Part shown: one piece after another, positions 1 to 11,509 of the stretch
Position numbering within the stretch: position 1 is the stretch's first letter
Layout of the letters: each line of letters opens with the position of its first letter
Assembly (NCBI RefSeq): GCF_000143415.4
Contig: NW_003314325.1
Span: 90,149 to 154,148 of the forward strand
Length of the DNA: 64,000 nt
Direction: 5' to 3'
Source: Selaginella moellendorffii
Taxonomy: Eukaryota; Streptophyta; Lycopodiopsida; Selaginellales; Selaginellaceae
Translations under genes and position numbers: made by a program
Notes under the pieces: model-generated
What the model saw: only the letters and a program-made list of their open reading frames with translations
What the model was told of the DNA's origin: nothing
Databases searched by the model: none

Positions 1-556
1 CGGGGCATTCTCGACTGGCAATCCACGGGTAAGTTTGTAGAAAGTTCTTGCCTCTCCATCTCTAATGTTTTTCTTGGTTTCAGGTTTATAGAATCCATGG
101 AAACAGCGTATGCAGCAGCAGATCTCGTGGTGGCTCGCGCTGGCGCGATAACTTGCAGCGAGATCTTGGTTGCTGGCAAACCATCGATTCTTGTAAGTAG
201 TCTTTCAAAATCTTTTCTGACAGTAAAAGTGCTGTTTTGCTTTCTCGCAGATTCCATCTCCAAACGTGACCGACGACCACCAAACGAAAAACGCGAGGAG
301 CTTGGAGGAAGCGGGCGTGGCGAGAGTTTTAGCGGACAGTTCCTTGCAATCCTCGCCACGAATTCTGGCCGATGCGATCGACGAGCTTCTGGGTAAACTT
401 CGATCAAAATCGTTTGCCAGTTCCTATTTGGATTTTCCTCCAGGTGATCGGCAACGCCTAGACAAGATGGCAATGAAAGCACTCGATCTAGCAATTCCAG
501 ACGCCGCTGCGCGAATCGCCCAGAGAATCCTCGACATCGTCAACACGAATTCGTAG
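1..556 (+). CDS. MURG: MurG-like UDP-GlcNAc glycosyltransferase, 3' part of gene
   Basis: This is the C-terminal part of a MurG-family (GT28) glycosyltransferase; the 5' part lies outside the window. MurG adds GlcNAc to the lipid-linked muropeptide in peptidoglycan synthesis, and in plants the protein belongs to the cyanobacterium-derived plastid Mur set. Exons read as 1-28, 84-192, 251-392 and 444-556, with introns of 50-60 nt and clear GT/AG ends. The spliced protein shows the family signature of the donor-sugar site: YAAADLVVARAGA, then SEILVAGKPSILIPSPN, then TDDHQTKNA. It ends INTNS-like at a TAG at 554-556. The last intron (51 nt) is a multiple of three without a stop, so retention would insert 17 residues without breaking the frame. 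The family call is firm; its activity in this plant is inferred. Confidence 0.88.
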
Positions 557-757
557 TTCTTGGCGCGATTATTTAAAAATTTTGAAATTTGAAAGTCCAC
601 GTCGCGTGGTCGATTCCCATCCCTTGTACAAAAGACGTAGACAAAAGATCTCTACGCTGTGCGTTTCTCACTTTGACACGCTACGTCTGGGCTACGTACA
701 GCTCTACCATTCCTCGCGAGCTCGATCACGTTTCCCTCGAGCTCGATCGCGATTCCA

Positions 758-1755
758 ATGGCCGATCTCCAGCGAGTGGCGATTCTCCGCAGCACTGTTG
801 TAGCAATCCAGCTCCCCAGGTCTGGGAGGCTAGTTTCTTCACAAAAATCAGGCCTAGGGCATCACAGGAGCTCCTTGTTCTTGGATCGAAGAACCAGCCA
901 ATCGATCAGGGCCAGTGTGGGCGATCGCGATCGGAATGGAGAGGGTCGAGAGGAGATTCCAGACACCTGCGATGGATTTCTCAAGCGGGTATCATCGCGA
1001 GGATACGATGAGAGAAGGAAGCTAGAGCAAAATCTCGAGTCCGGGAGCTACGATGGTATAGTCCTTCTCTTTTGGTGGGATTCGTCTTTGTGGATCTAGG
1101 AGAATCTAGTCTCTGATATTTTTGTCTCTCTTATAGTCTTGGATTCCAATCCATGGCGGGACGATTCCAAGGCCGTGTATGTTCTTGCGGAGGAGGAGAA
1201 TCAGCTCATCACCATGAGAACTCGGCGTGAACGAAGGTGGGATTTCTTGCTGCCAAAGGAATTTAGTTCTCTATCGATCGATTGAGTGATTGGCAGTGAA
1301 GTGGAGGAGGAATTGAGCTTGCTCTTCCCGAAGCGAGGCAATAGATCACGCGGGAGACGTGGAATCTCGTTTCGGATGCAAGTGGAAGACATTCGCCCGG
1401 GCGTCCTGGTAAGAGATCTCTTTCATTCATTTTCATCGAAAATGTCCATGGATTGCGATCGATTCTAGCGATGATCCATCCAGGTTTTCGAGGACGAGGA
1501 CGAAGCCGCGCGCTACTGCAGCCTCCTGGACGGGAGCTGCCGAGGAATCGCGGAGATCGAAGCATCAGATGTGAGGCGATCGATCGACGAAATTGCTAGG
1601 CGCTAATGCGATCGCGAATTCTCTTGCAGGTTTTCGCGATGTGCCAGAAGAACAAGGCGCTGGCGGTGCTCTTCCGGCGAGGCGCGATTCCACCGCGGCC
1701 CGACCGCCTCCAAAGAACCCTAAACGCGCGAAACCACTCATTGGAAGATAATTAG
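758..1755 (+). CDS. DUF3110-like protein, probably plastid-targeted
   Basis: Five exons fit well-formed splice sites and one continuous frame: 758-1055, 1137-1236, 1297-1408, 1484-1570 and 1630-1755, giving about 240 residues. The first 75 or so residues are rich in Ser, Arg and hydroxylated residues and poor in acidic residues, which looks like a plastid transit peptide. The C-terminal half contains KAVYVLAEEENQ, then VFEDEDEAARYCSLLDG and IEASDVFAMCQ, ending in a conserved-looking VLFRRGAIPP stretch. This resembles the DUF3110 proteins shared by cyanobacteria and plants, whose biochemical role is not known to me. The start at 758 is the first ATG giving the long frame; an upstream start is possible. 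The gene sits 200 bp downstream of the MurG-like gene. Intron positions are inferred by eye. Confidence 0.6.
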
Positions 1756-1893
1756 CCTAATATAAGTATTCCAATCCTGAGCCGTCCGATTGAGGCCCGG
1801 ATATTCCTTCTTTCATCCGGGTTCGATTCCGAAAGCTTGCAAGGGTTAACTTAGGCTTGAGAGCGCCCCGGCATCGCGTGTTCTTCCCTCGCC

Positions 1894-4193
1894 ATGGATT
1901 CCGTAGATACTTTCATCGGCATCACAGGCGCTCCGCGCGCCGTGGCAATCCGGATGCTCCAGGTAGGGCTCTCTTGCGAGGAAACGATATTATCGTCTTG
2001 CCCCGGGATTTCTTAGCTGATGGATCCTCGCAGGAGAATCGTGGCGAGCTTAATGCTGCTGTGAACGCGTTCTTCGGCGAACCGGACACCCCTGCGTACG
2101 TAGAATCTCGAGATTGTGGCTTCGATCTCTCCTTACCTTTTTTGTTTGCTCTTGTTCTTCCTCGCAGGCCTCCTTCACAGCCAGAGGAACCCGAAAGAGT
2201 GGATTACATGGACGAGGACGAGCCGGTTATTCCAGCGGCTCAGCCGAGAGGTTTAGGACTTCCGCCCTGGGAAGTTCCTCTTCCCAGACCAACGTTTGAT
2301 CCTCTGGGAAGTCTTTTTGGTGGGAGAGGGATTGTCCCCGACATCGTTCCTCCATTCGTCTCTCATCCGAGAGACGTGAGGAACGTCCCGATTGATTGGC
2401 AGGATCCCGCTCCACCGCCGCCACCTCCGAATCTCTCCATTGAGGAGGTTACTGGACTTGAGAATGTGCCCCGTGGTCCTGGAGGTGGGATCGTTAGTAT
2501 GGAGGATGATGTGCCACCTTTTCCTGGTTTTTATCCTCGGAGGAGTCCAGAGCGCGGTGCCGCGGAAGATCCCGAACTGGAAGAGCAAATGGTCAGAGCG
2601 GCCATTGAAGCGTCAAAGATGGATCCCGAGACAGGAGCTGTAAGTGTTCTTCTTTTCGTTTTTCAAGGTCTTTTCTAACTATTCCAGGGCTCTGCAGGAT
2701 TCCGCAAGTCAATCTGTGCCGGGTACTGAAGACGATGACATTGCCCGTGCGGTTTCGCTATCCTTGAAGGTACACTCGGAGTTTTCTCGTAAAGAGTTTT
2801 ATGGTTGAAGCGTTTTACCTTAGACTGCAGAGGACGAGAAGAGGTTTCGAGATTTACTCTCGCAGCCGGAAGATACAGCAAGGTATGGTTGATCGCTGCC
2901 ATTTCTGCAAGACGTGATTGTTTCTATTGCAGGGGAGAGAATCCAAGTACTGGTCCAAGCAGTTTCCCGACACGGAACGTCATCCAGGAGCCAGAGGAAA
3001 CTCCTGACGAGCAGCCTTTACTCAGACGCAGACAGAGGCGCGTTGTTCCAATAGTGGAGGAGCCTGCTGCCGAGGAAGCTTTTGAGAGACAGCCACGAAG
3101 TGCTGACGAAGAGCATCGTCCAAGTGCGCCGCAGCCCAATGGCGACGTGATCCCCGCTGACGAGGTAGAGGATCTGTGCAGAAAGAAAGAAAACAACAAA
3201 ACAACTTTCAGTGCTGACGCTCTCGACTTGTCATGCAATCTTCAGTGGGCAGGAATATCCTCGGAGGAGCAGGACGAAGCAGTGATGCTGGAGGCGGCGT
3301 TTTTTGGTGGACTTCCCGACATCCAGTATCGTCCAACACCTGAGTTCGCTGCTGCTAGCGCCGCCGATGTGTCAAGTTCTCGCCCCCAGCAGCCGCTTTC
3401 ACCCTCCGTTGTTGCGCAACGGCTGTTGCGTGAGCAGCAGGTACTTTGATCTTCTGTGGTTTTTTCTACTTTTCCTTCCCTGGGAAAACGAAAGAAGTTT
3501 TTCCTTTTTATCACTCCATGATTCCAGGATGATGAATACCTGGCCTCGCTAGCGGCCGACAGAGAGAAAGAGGTGAAAGCGAAGCAAGACGCCGAGGCCG
3601 CGAGCGAGATGGAGAAGCTCCGGCGGCAGGAGGAGCAGCGCAGATCCGAGGCAGCAGCGGTAAGCGCTCCCGCCTTTGTCTCGTTTTCCTTGTTTGTATC
3701 CTTGCAACTGAGTGTGTGATGTGAACAGGAGCTGGAGAGAAAGCTGGCGACCAAGGCCGAGTCGCTGCCAGCCGAGCCAACGCAAGAGGACGATCAAGCC
3801 GTGACGATTCTCGTTCGCTTGCCAGACGGTAGCCGGCACGGCCGCCGATTCAGAAAGTCAGACAAGCTCCAGGTGAGCTAAGTGCATCCGCACTGACACA
3901 GATGTCGAGATATCATCAATCTCATATCTTTTTACGTGTCTCTCGCAGAATCTCTTCGATTTTATTGACCTCAGCCGAGCAGTGGAGCCTGGCACCTATA
4001 GGCTGGTATGTTTCCTCCCAAATCTTTTAATCGCTCCTCGGTTTTGATTCGATTCTGGATGGATTGGAAAAAATTTCTTTCTCAGGTGAGACAGTATCCG
4101 CGAAGAGCTTTTACTGGTGACGACCACGCTGCGTCGTTTGATAGCTTGGGCCTCACGAGCAAGCAGGAAGCGCTGTTCCTGGAAACCATTTAA
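1894..4193 (+). CDS. UBA-UIM-UBX Cdc48/p97 adaptor (PUX8/9/13-type)
   Basis: A plant UBX-domain protein, predicted to dock ubiquitinated cargo onto the AAA ATPase Cdc48. Eleven exons (1894-1962, 2034-2095, 2168-2639, 2698-2769, 2824-2882, 2933-3164, 3246-3440, 3528-3659, 3729-3872, 3949-4005, 4086-4193) give about 533 residues in one frame. Residues 1-45 form a UBA-like helix bundle ([17 protein letters not shown]). Two ubiquitin-interacting motifs lie near 182-200 and 213-225 ([10 protein letters not shown]). An acidic, Arg/Gln-rich coiled middle with a Glu/Arg helix precedes the UBX domain (about 450-533). The Cdc48-binding loop reads YPRR instead of the usual FPR. In Arabidopsis the related PUX7/8/9/13 group also binds ATG8 through its UIMs; whether this copy does is inference. 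The intron at 3165-3245 is in frame and stop-free, so retention would add 27 residues. Confidence 0.85.
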
Positions 4194-5014
4194 AGCGCGA
4201 ATGAGAGAACGCGAAAGAATAGAAAGAAATCGCGAGGAAGAGCTTCTCTTCTTTTTTTTTGGACGGGGATTTGGCGCGAGCGATTTTTTGTGTGTATCTA
4301 CGAGGGAATATTGGGCGTGGTATATTCCATCGAGCTCCAAAACTCACCTTTTTACGAATATTTTACAACCGAGTGTGAGTGATCTTGTGCTTTGTGCATT
4401 GCTTAGGCTAGGGTTCCTCGGGCTGCGGGGGCGGCGGGTCTCGATCGATCACCCGGAATTTCATCTTTGCATTCCCGCCTGGGCGACGCGATTCGATGGA
4501 GGTGAGGTAGGGGCGAGAATCGGGAGAGCTTTTATTCTCGCGCTTCTTCTTCTCGAGCAATCGATCAATCTGGGGCGCGCGCGGGTTTGCATTTGGATGT
4601 GAATCGATCCGTGCGGTGAGTTTTCCCCCTTTTTCCATATAGTTACTGTTTGGATGTCGATTCGATACATTTGAGCAGTGTGGGAGCGTCAAGTGATTGA
4701 AGGGGGAGGGTGAAAACATGGCATGCCTCTCGGGAGCTCTCCTGGATTGCCTCGCTGATTGCCTCTAGCCGCAGCGATTGGAAAAACAAGAAGAAACAGG
4801 AATGGTCAGAGGAGTTCCATGATGTTAGTTTCTCGAAATCCCCTGATCTTTGTCTCGTTTTCACGCAGCGTTAGCCGCGCCAAAGAAGAAGCCGAAGAAG
4901 AACACGAAGAAGAGGAAGAAGAACAAGGAGAAGGAGAGGATGCCTGCCATGAGGTGAGAATTCCAGCCAGACCAAAGGGCTTCCTTGGATCGAACAGGAG
5001 GGGAGAAGGAAGCC

Positions 5015-5752
5015 ATGGCTCCCCTCAAGGGTCCTCACAATGAGCGCTACACGGACTTCTACGACGATTGGTCCAACACGCAGCTCCAGCAGCTGGAAGA
5101 ACTGGAGCGCGCTCTCAACAGCAACATGTCCGAGTCGGAGATCAAAGCTCTGGTGGACAAGGCCAAGATGCACTACGACTACTACTACGGTGCCAAGGAC
5201 AACGCCGCCAAGCAAAACGTCCTCCAAGTCATGACCCCGGCCTGGAAGACTCCACTCGAGACGGCCTTCATGTGGACAGGGGGGTGGCGGCCGACGATGG
5301 TTTTCCAGCTCGCCTACGCGCTCGCCGGCCAGCTCGTAGAGGCCGAGCTCTCGGACCTCCTCTCCGGGGTGGACAGCCCGAGCCTGGCTTCGCTCTCGGC
5401 CCGGCAGCTCGAGAAGATCAACGAGATGCAAGTGAAGGTCCAGAAGCAGGAGGACGACATCTCGCACCGGATGGCGGTGCTGCAGCAGGGGATGGCGGAC
5501 CAGCCGTTTGTGGGGATCACGCAGACGCTGGCCGCGAGCGAGGATGATAAGATGGAGGCGGCGGTGGACTCCAAGCTCAAGGATCTGGAGAGCCTGCTGG
5601 AGGAGGCGGATAACTTGAGGAGGGAGACGCTGCACAACATGCTGGACACGCTCACTCCCGTCCAGGCGGCTCAGTACCTGGTGGCGGCGGCGCAGCTCCA
5701 GGTGGCGTTCCGGAAGATTGGGGCGGTGAAGAACGGCAGCAGTGGCGATTGA
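5015..5752 (+). CDS. DOG1-domain protein (DELAY OF GERMINATION 1-like)
   Basis: A single-exon gene of 245 residues. It opens with the typical DOG1-domain pattern: a Phe-Tyr-Asp-Asp-Trp segment near residue 15, then a long amphipathic helix (LQQLEELERAL). A conserved TPAWKTPLETAFMWTGGWRP block follows near residues 75-95. The C-terminal half is helical (LEKINEMQVKVQKQEDDIS; LRRETLHNMLDTLTPVQAA). The same domain sits behind the bZIP in TGA factors, but no bZIP is encoded just upstream, so this belongs to the stand-alone DOG1-like group linked in flowering plants to dormancy and ABA signalling via PP2C binding. The start at 5015 is in a good context (agccATGG). The 700 bp upstream is GC-rich, then strongly purine-rich leader. 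Function in a seedless plant is unknown. Confidence 0.85.
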   Translation: MAPLKGPHNERYTDFYDDWSNTQLQQLEELERALNSNMSESEIKALVDKAKMHYDYYYGAKDNAAKQNVLQVMTPAWKTPLETAFMWTGGWRPTMVFQLAYALAGQLVEAELSDLLSGVDSPSLASLSARQLEKINEMQVKVQKQEDDISHRMAVLQQGMADQPFVGITQTLAASEDDKMEAAVDSKLKDLESLLEEADNLRRETLHNMLDTLTPVQAAQYLVAAAQLQVAFRKIGAVKNGSSGD

Positions 5753-6013
5753 GACGAGCAGCGGCGGCGGAATGTGGATCGATCGAGCCTCCGATGGGTC
5801 GATCCAAGCGAGAGTGGCGGCGATACGATGGAGAAAGGGAAAAAAGAACAAAGAAGTATCATGAGAACAGCGAGTGTTAGATCTCTTTTATCGCATTTGT
5901 ACCTGGAATATTCTTGGTATTTAAGACTTTCTTTACAGTCGCATTTGAATTTCGAATATTCGTAGAATGTCCCTTTTCCCCAAATGCGAGACTTTCTTTT
6001 AGGGTTCTTATCG

Positions 6014-7466
6014 CTAGATCGATCGCGCGATAGCGGTCGCGGCAAGGAGGAGAATGGCGGCGATGAGGCGCGGCGCCAGCGGAGGATCGGCGCCGGAGGT
6101 CGCCGACGCCGAATCCCCCGCCTCGTTGATGCTGCGCAGCTCCAGCGTGTTGCTGTAGAGGCTGCCGAGGAGATCCTCGGCGGTCTTGTTGGAGGCGACG
6201 GACGAGGAGGCGCCCGCGGCGAACTCGTTGGCCAGGAGGTTCTCGCCGCTGAAGAGGTTCTTGAATGTCTCGTTGTTGTTGGCCTTGTCCATGACGTCGT
6301 TGAACTCCTGGATCTCTTTCTTGGAGAAGTTCCCGGCCACCATGATGGTGTGGCCGGGCGCGGTGCCGAAGTTGCAGGATCTGTAGCTGGAGATGCTGGC
6401 GCAGGGCTTTCCATCGAGTGGAGTCGGGCACACGAGCTGGTAAGATCCGGTGTCTTGGAGATTGGTCCAGTTTTGTTCTAAGTCGCCGCCCTTTGCATAG
6501 AGGCTCGGGATGGTGTGCTTCGTGAAGGCGATGTCTCCGCCGCCCTCCACCAAGCAACGGAACGCTCCAGAGTAGTCGTAGTAGTCGTCGTCCTCCGAGC
6601 ATCCAGACTTGATCTTACAGCCGCTGCAAATGCTCTTCCTGGGATCGTTGCTCGCAGCGCACGATGTGGAGAAGAAGGATCTCACGGACTCGATGTCGTT
6701 GGTGATCTGTGGATCCCTGCAAGAACACAAAAAAGTTTGCCAAGGTGGGTTTTTTCTTCTTTTTCTTTTACTTCTACTTCGACTTACTTGCTGACCAAAG
6801 GCATGATTTTGTTGTGGATGAAGTATGTGACGGGGAGAACCCAGCCTGCCGATCTTCCGTAGCCGGTGTGGCAGGACTTTTTGCCGCGTAGATCTGATAG
6901 CTTCCTCGGGCAGCTGTCGGCTTTCACGATTCCAACGCCGTAGTATCTGCTGCTCTCGAGTTGATTTACCTCAGTCCGGATGGGGAGGAGTCCATACTGC
7001 TGGGATGCCTGGAGGATCTCGCCACCGTCAAAGATGCCAATCTTTGCGCCGCCAGTCGCGATCTTCCTCATGCAGCTCTCGGCATCGCCTTCGCCAGCAA
7101 CGCTACAAGCAGAAGACATGAGGTTTGGTTGCTTCTCCTCTTTTAATTGTGCGACTAAACAAAGATCTTACCAGCTGTGCTGGTGTTCTCTTTCAGGATC
7201 AATGCCGTCAAGGATGGTGTTCATCCTCTTGCACAAGTCAAGCTCGTCTTCGTCTTCCACGCACCACACCCAACCTGTTGCAGAGGAACAGGTGCTGCTA
7301 AGATCTCTAAGCCAAGGCTCTGAAACTTACTTTCCTGGAAAGGATCGTCGTCGTCATCATCGTCCCCGGATGGAGGAGCTGCTGCTGGCCCCTGTGAATC
7401 CACCTTGACCACAAAGAGCGCAACGCAGATCAAAAGCAGCAACAACCACAGGTACGACCGCTCCAT
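6014..7466 (-). CDS. Single-lobe transferrin, secreted, possibly GPI-anchored
   Basis: Four exons on the minus strand (7466-7331, 7274-7172, 7102-6788, 6716-6014) give 418 residues. Residues 1-24 form a strong signal peptide (Leu-rich core), followed by an Asp run near 35-41. The rest is one transferrin lobe. Compared from memory of the family with the human N-lobe, all four iron ligands are in place: Asp105 (IGIFDGGE), Tyr in the YY pair 133-134, Tyr233 (YDYSGAF) and His307 (APGHTIMV). The carbonate-binding Thr159 and Arg163 are in CHTGYGRSAGW. The last 20 residues are hydrophobic, ending LLLAATAIARSI, which suggests a GPI-anchor signal as in melanotransferrin. Predicted role: ferric iron binding at the cell surface. 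Transferrin-type proteins are known from animals and some green algae; they are not standard in vascular plants. The gene is tail-to-tail with the DOG1-like gene. Confidence 0.87.
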
Positions 7467-8788
7467 TCTTCCCTGTAAGAATTTTACCAAGCTTCCATCA
7501 ACAGGGAGAGAGATCAATCAACACTCGCGCAACGAAAGAGCAAGGAAAACAAGAAAGAACTTGTGAGGCGCCGAAGAGCCAGGCAGGACGATAAGGCCGT
7601 GAAATGTTCTCAGCCTCGCAGCAGTGGCACAGACACTTTTCTTTTCCTGATTGGCTGAGAGGGAGCTAAAGTAATAGATATGCTCTCGCTCCTCGGTACT
7701 GCTAATCTTCTTGGTCATGAAACAGACACTTCTTTAACAGCCTCGCAGAGAGAAAACGTACAGACAGCCCATGATCAAAGATTCAAACCAGAGGAACGCA
7801 AAGACCTGTAAGCTACATTTGCAGGAGAGGTATTACTGACCTGAGACGTCTTTGTTCTTCCAGAAAGGCTTGATCATCTAGTATCTGGGCTATAAAGGCT
7901 CTATAGCTGCGAGCGAGAGCTTGTCGCTATGTAACATGATATGTGAGGTGACTCACTTTATATATTTCACTCTCTCCTTGACTAGCAGAGCGTTCCTCGT
8001 CACATGAAGTGCTCCTACGGGCAGAATATGCGCCGGCATCCACAGCGACGTGTGACCACGAAGCAAAAGTACGCTCGCAATGTGGGCGACACGGGTGCGA
8101 GCAGGAAACTAGCTGAGTTGGCCGCCACATCAGCTGGCACGTAAGATATGTTTCAATTCTCCATCAAAAGGACAAAGCAACCTAATTCACTAGGCATATT
8201 AGCGATTGAATACTTAAGATAAAAAGAATTTGAAAAAGAATTTAAATATCTGAATAAGTTGAATCTGAAAATTTAATATCTTTACGAGGAATAGTTTTAA
8301 AAGCAAATAATTTTCGTTCTAGAAGAACAAGGAGACAACGTTTCATCAAACTTTGTCGACAGATTTTCTGATTCACCAAATATATGTAAAGATGTACAAA
8401 GGAGCTTCCTAAAAAGGTCAGAGGCAAAGAAGAAAGAAACTCTAAAAAGGAAGAGCAATGGTGGATGTTACCTGCGGCAATGGAATGGAAAAACAGACCT
8501 CTACAAATTAAAAACCATGGAAGGCCGCTTGATCGCTTGCTTGCTCGCTAGAAACGTAAGCCTCGCATATCTTTGTTGGACGGTGGTACGCCTTCTTTGT
8601 TTCATCATCATCTTGAGTGGAGAGGAGTAATGTTACAGGATCGGGGAACTTGGAGGAGAAGGTACGCTTTACAAGGAAGGATGGAATTGTTCTTCTTTTG
8701 TTGGATGGTTGTTTGTTTCATCGTTGTCTCTGTTGATCTTCTTCTTTCTTCTTCTTCGTCTTCTATACACGCGAAGCCCCGGCGAGAA
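7467..8788. other. Intergenic: upstream of transferrin gene, downstream of TRP-like gene
   Basis: No coding region is convincing here. The segment holds the 5' flank and probable leader of the transferrin gene (7467-7900) and the 3' flank of the telomere-binding-factor gene. A short stretch near 8690-8760 is pyrimidine-rich (CTT/TTC runs). I see no RNA gene or repeat. Confidence 0.5.
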
Positions 8789-11509
8789 CTAAGCTTCTAG
8801 TTCTGCCTGCTCCTTGGCCTGATGGGCCGCCCAGTAATTGTTGGCTGCGATCACTCGATCCAGCAGCTCCTGAGGCACCGGATCCCCCCGGCGCTGGTGG
8901 GGAGCGATCTGTGCAGTGTGGACCAGTGTCTTCCACTTGTCCTGGAACAACAAGCCTGTTAGACGGAAGAAAAAAAAACAAAAAGAAAATCCAACAGCAC
9001 TGACCTTAAGATCCACGTATGTCCTGTGCTTGGCGTTCTCAAAAGCCTGGAGTTTGACATCACGCCACCTGGAAGGAAAAGACCAACGAGATAAGTCAAG
9101 AGAAACAACAAAACAAGAAACAAAACTTTGTTACCTTCCAGTTCCAAGCTGCTCGACGGCCTGGACAAGGGATTCAACCTCGCCAACGCTAAACGGCCTC
9201 CTTATGCGCCGCTTGTGGATCTCCAGCGAGTGGCTCTTTGGACGCATGGGAACAAGAGCCAGCCCCTGAGCACCACCATTCTCCACTCCAACCCCGACTC
9301 CGACCGCGGGGTGGAGGATTATGGCCTTCGCGTCGAGCACCCGAGGCTTGTACGGGGTGGCCTGAGATAAAGTCGAGGTCGAGTCCGACTCGTTCTGCTT
9401 AGCCTGGTCGTCCAGATCTCCCTCTGGCTTCATCGTTGGCACAGCGGACGCGTCATTGTGCTGTTCAGGAGCAGGGCCCAGCGAAGTCGTCGGGACTGAA
9501 ACATTTGCTGTAGCATCTGGCTGTTGTTGCTGTGTACTGTCGGCTGATGGACGAGTCCACGCGCCATCCACAACATAAGCTGACCTGCAAGCCAAATAAA
9601 TATAAAAACTCATTCAACACAACCAGAAACACGTTTTTCATACCTGGAATTCGGCTCACTCGCCGCATGTAACAGGACAAGGAGAGGATCGTCCTGCTCA
9701 GTTGACGCGGAAGGAATGGACGTTGGCTCCAGCATAAAGCCCAAGTCAGACTTTCCGCCGTGAGAGATTCCCATCTCAGATAACGTCGCGGCTTCGTCGG
9801 GAACCTTCCTACCCTGGACAAGAACGCAGACCCTTAAACCGCCTCCAAGTAAATTCATTGCTGCATCCATCACAGCCCTCTACATTTATACCAGAAAGGA
9901 AATTAGCGGCTGGGATGCAGTAACCTACAAGGCTTACCTTCAAAGTTCCAACCGTGGCCGACTCTGGAATATCTACATAGAGCTCTGGAATGGTGAACGA
10001 CTTGACGCTAACTTTGACTGCGAAAAAAGAGAAGAGAAAACGTTATTAAAACGCAAAGCCAGACGAAGCTTCCTTACCATGGCCGTCAGCTGTCTTTCGA
10101 GATCCTGGTGGCGTTGCTACACTGGCTGCTTTGGCTGTAAAAAAAACAACGACGTTAGAATCCAAAACCTTCACGAAACTATTCTAATCTAAGCAGCCAG
10201 CACACCCTCGCTCATTTCCGCGGTCTACGTTTACCTCTACGAAGTTTAGCAGCTGCTGCAGGAGGCTCACAATCTCCGTCAACATCCAAATCATGTGGCA
10301 TGATGAACGGGACATCCCCCTTAAACCGTTTCTTTCCTTTCACGGTTCTTTTATAGTGAGTGCCATCATCTGAAATTCAGGCCAACTCAGAACTTCCAAA
10401 GCAAACCACAACACTGAATCCCCACACAGGACTGACCACCACCCAACCTGTTTTCCAAAGGGTTATTGTCCGAACCAGCACTTTGCACACAGGCAAAGCT
10501 CACGAACAACCCTTGTCCTTCCACACAGGTTGCCAACGTAAGGAAAAACTAGATCCGAAAACGATAAAGAATTCAATCGTGCCAAGAGTAGAGAAGCATA
10601 CCTGAGGTTGGCGAAGAAAACTCGTCGTGCTTGTTGCGCTTGCCTCCCCAGCCAGAAGACCTGGACACGTTCTTCCTCTTCCGTGAACGCCTGCTATTCT
10701 TCTGTGGCTTTTCCAGACCCTCCTCGGACATGATGCACTCCGAGCTGCACTCCTCGTCTTTCACTTTTGCCTGATTTCCAGTCTCAGCACTCACGTGACT
10801 CACTGGCTTATCGGTCACTACCACGCCATCTGGATTGCCCGGAACTACCGGAGCTACCGCTGCTGCCGCTGCCGCCGCTGCTTCAGCCTTATTCTTCCCT
10901 TTCATCTCCTCCTCGTGAGAAGCCTGGTTTACCTGACACTGCAAGTTGAGCAGCTTCCTGATGTCCGATTCTACTAGCGCGAACGACGTTCCGGATTCGT
11001 TATCAGACTTAACGTCCTCCTGCTTCCGAGGCTGCACTGGACCGTCTTTAACAATAAACTTATCTTCTACGCTAGAAGCAGCTTCCGCAGCGTCCCCAGT
11101 ACCTGAGCTTACTTGCTGCCTGAGCGCCTCCCTTTGAGTCTTCTGCTCCTCGCTACCCTGTAACAGCTCTAGCCCCGCAACCTCGGCTAACCAGTCAAAA
11201 GGAACACCAACTTTCCTGGATCCTCCAGCTCGACCCTGTAACAAAAAAAAAGGCACAGCCGCGGATAAGAACCCCGAGCAATGGAGAACAAGACGAAACA
11301 GAGAAAAAACCAAAACCCCAACACGCAGCATGCATGCATGCATGCCAAGGAAGCACAACACGGGCAGCAAAACCGAAAGAAAGAGAGGAAAAAAAAGGAA
11401 GAATCTTTTAAAAACCCACCCGAGTAGAGGAACGAGTAGAACGAGGAAGCGCTGGTCCACTGTACCCCGGGACTCCCGATCCCATCCTTCGCCGAGCTCC
11501 CATAAACAT
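8789..11509 (-). CDS. TRP1/TBP1-type telomere repeat-binding factor (Ubl + telobox Myb)
   Basis: Nine exons on the minus strand (11509-11420, 11235-10602, 10369-10235, 10134-10078, 10017-9938, 9879-9644, 9584-9135, 9068-9005, 8941-8789) give about 632 residues in one frame. The N-terminus keeps the family block GYSGPALPRSTRS, then a DWLAEVAG segment. A basic stretch (RRSRKRK) near 225 may be a nuclear signal. A ubiquitin-like domain lies at about 306-385 (TIPELYVDIPESATVGTLK). The Myb/telobox domain is at about 538-600: RRPFSVGEVESLVQAVEQLG, GTGRWRDVK, then the diagnostic VDLKDKWKTLVHTA at 579-592. Plant TRP/TBP proteins bind double-stranded TTTAGGG repeats. The protein stops 40 residues after the Myb domain. 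Intron 1 carries an 18-nt (GCAT)n tract. The family call is firm; nuclear telomere binding is inferred from the family. Confidence 0.9.
11328..11345. repeat. (GCAT)n self-complementary microsatellite in intron 1
   Basis: Four and a half GCAT units (18 nt) form a perfect palindrome and contain overlapping CATGCA (RY-type, B3-factor) motifs. It lies inside the first intron of the telomere-binding-factor gene. It could be a chance microsatellite. Confidence 0.6.

Noticed and set aside
1790-1845. A perfect tRNA B-box-like GGGTTCGATTCC near 1819-1830
   Set aside because: The bases on both sides do not form a T-stem, and no acceptor or anticodon arms are found, so this is not a tRNA gene.
4871-5851. 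Long minus-strand frame opposite the DOG1-like gene (326 codons)
   Set aside because: It is Leu/Arg/His-rich, a typical antisense shadow of a GC-rich coding exon.
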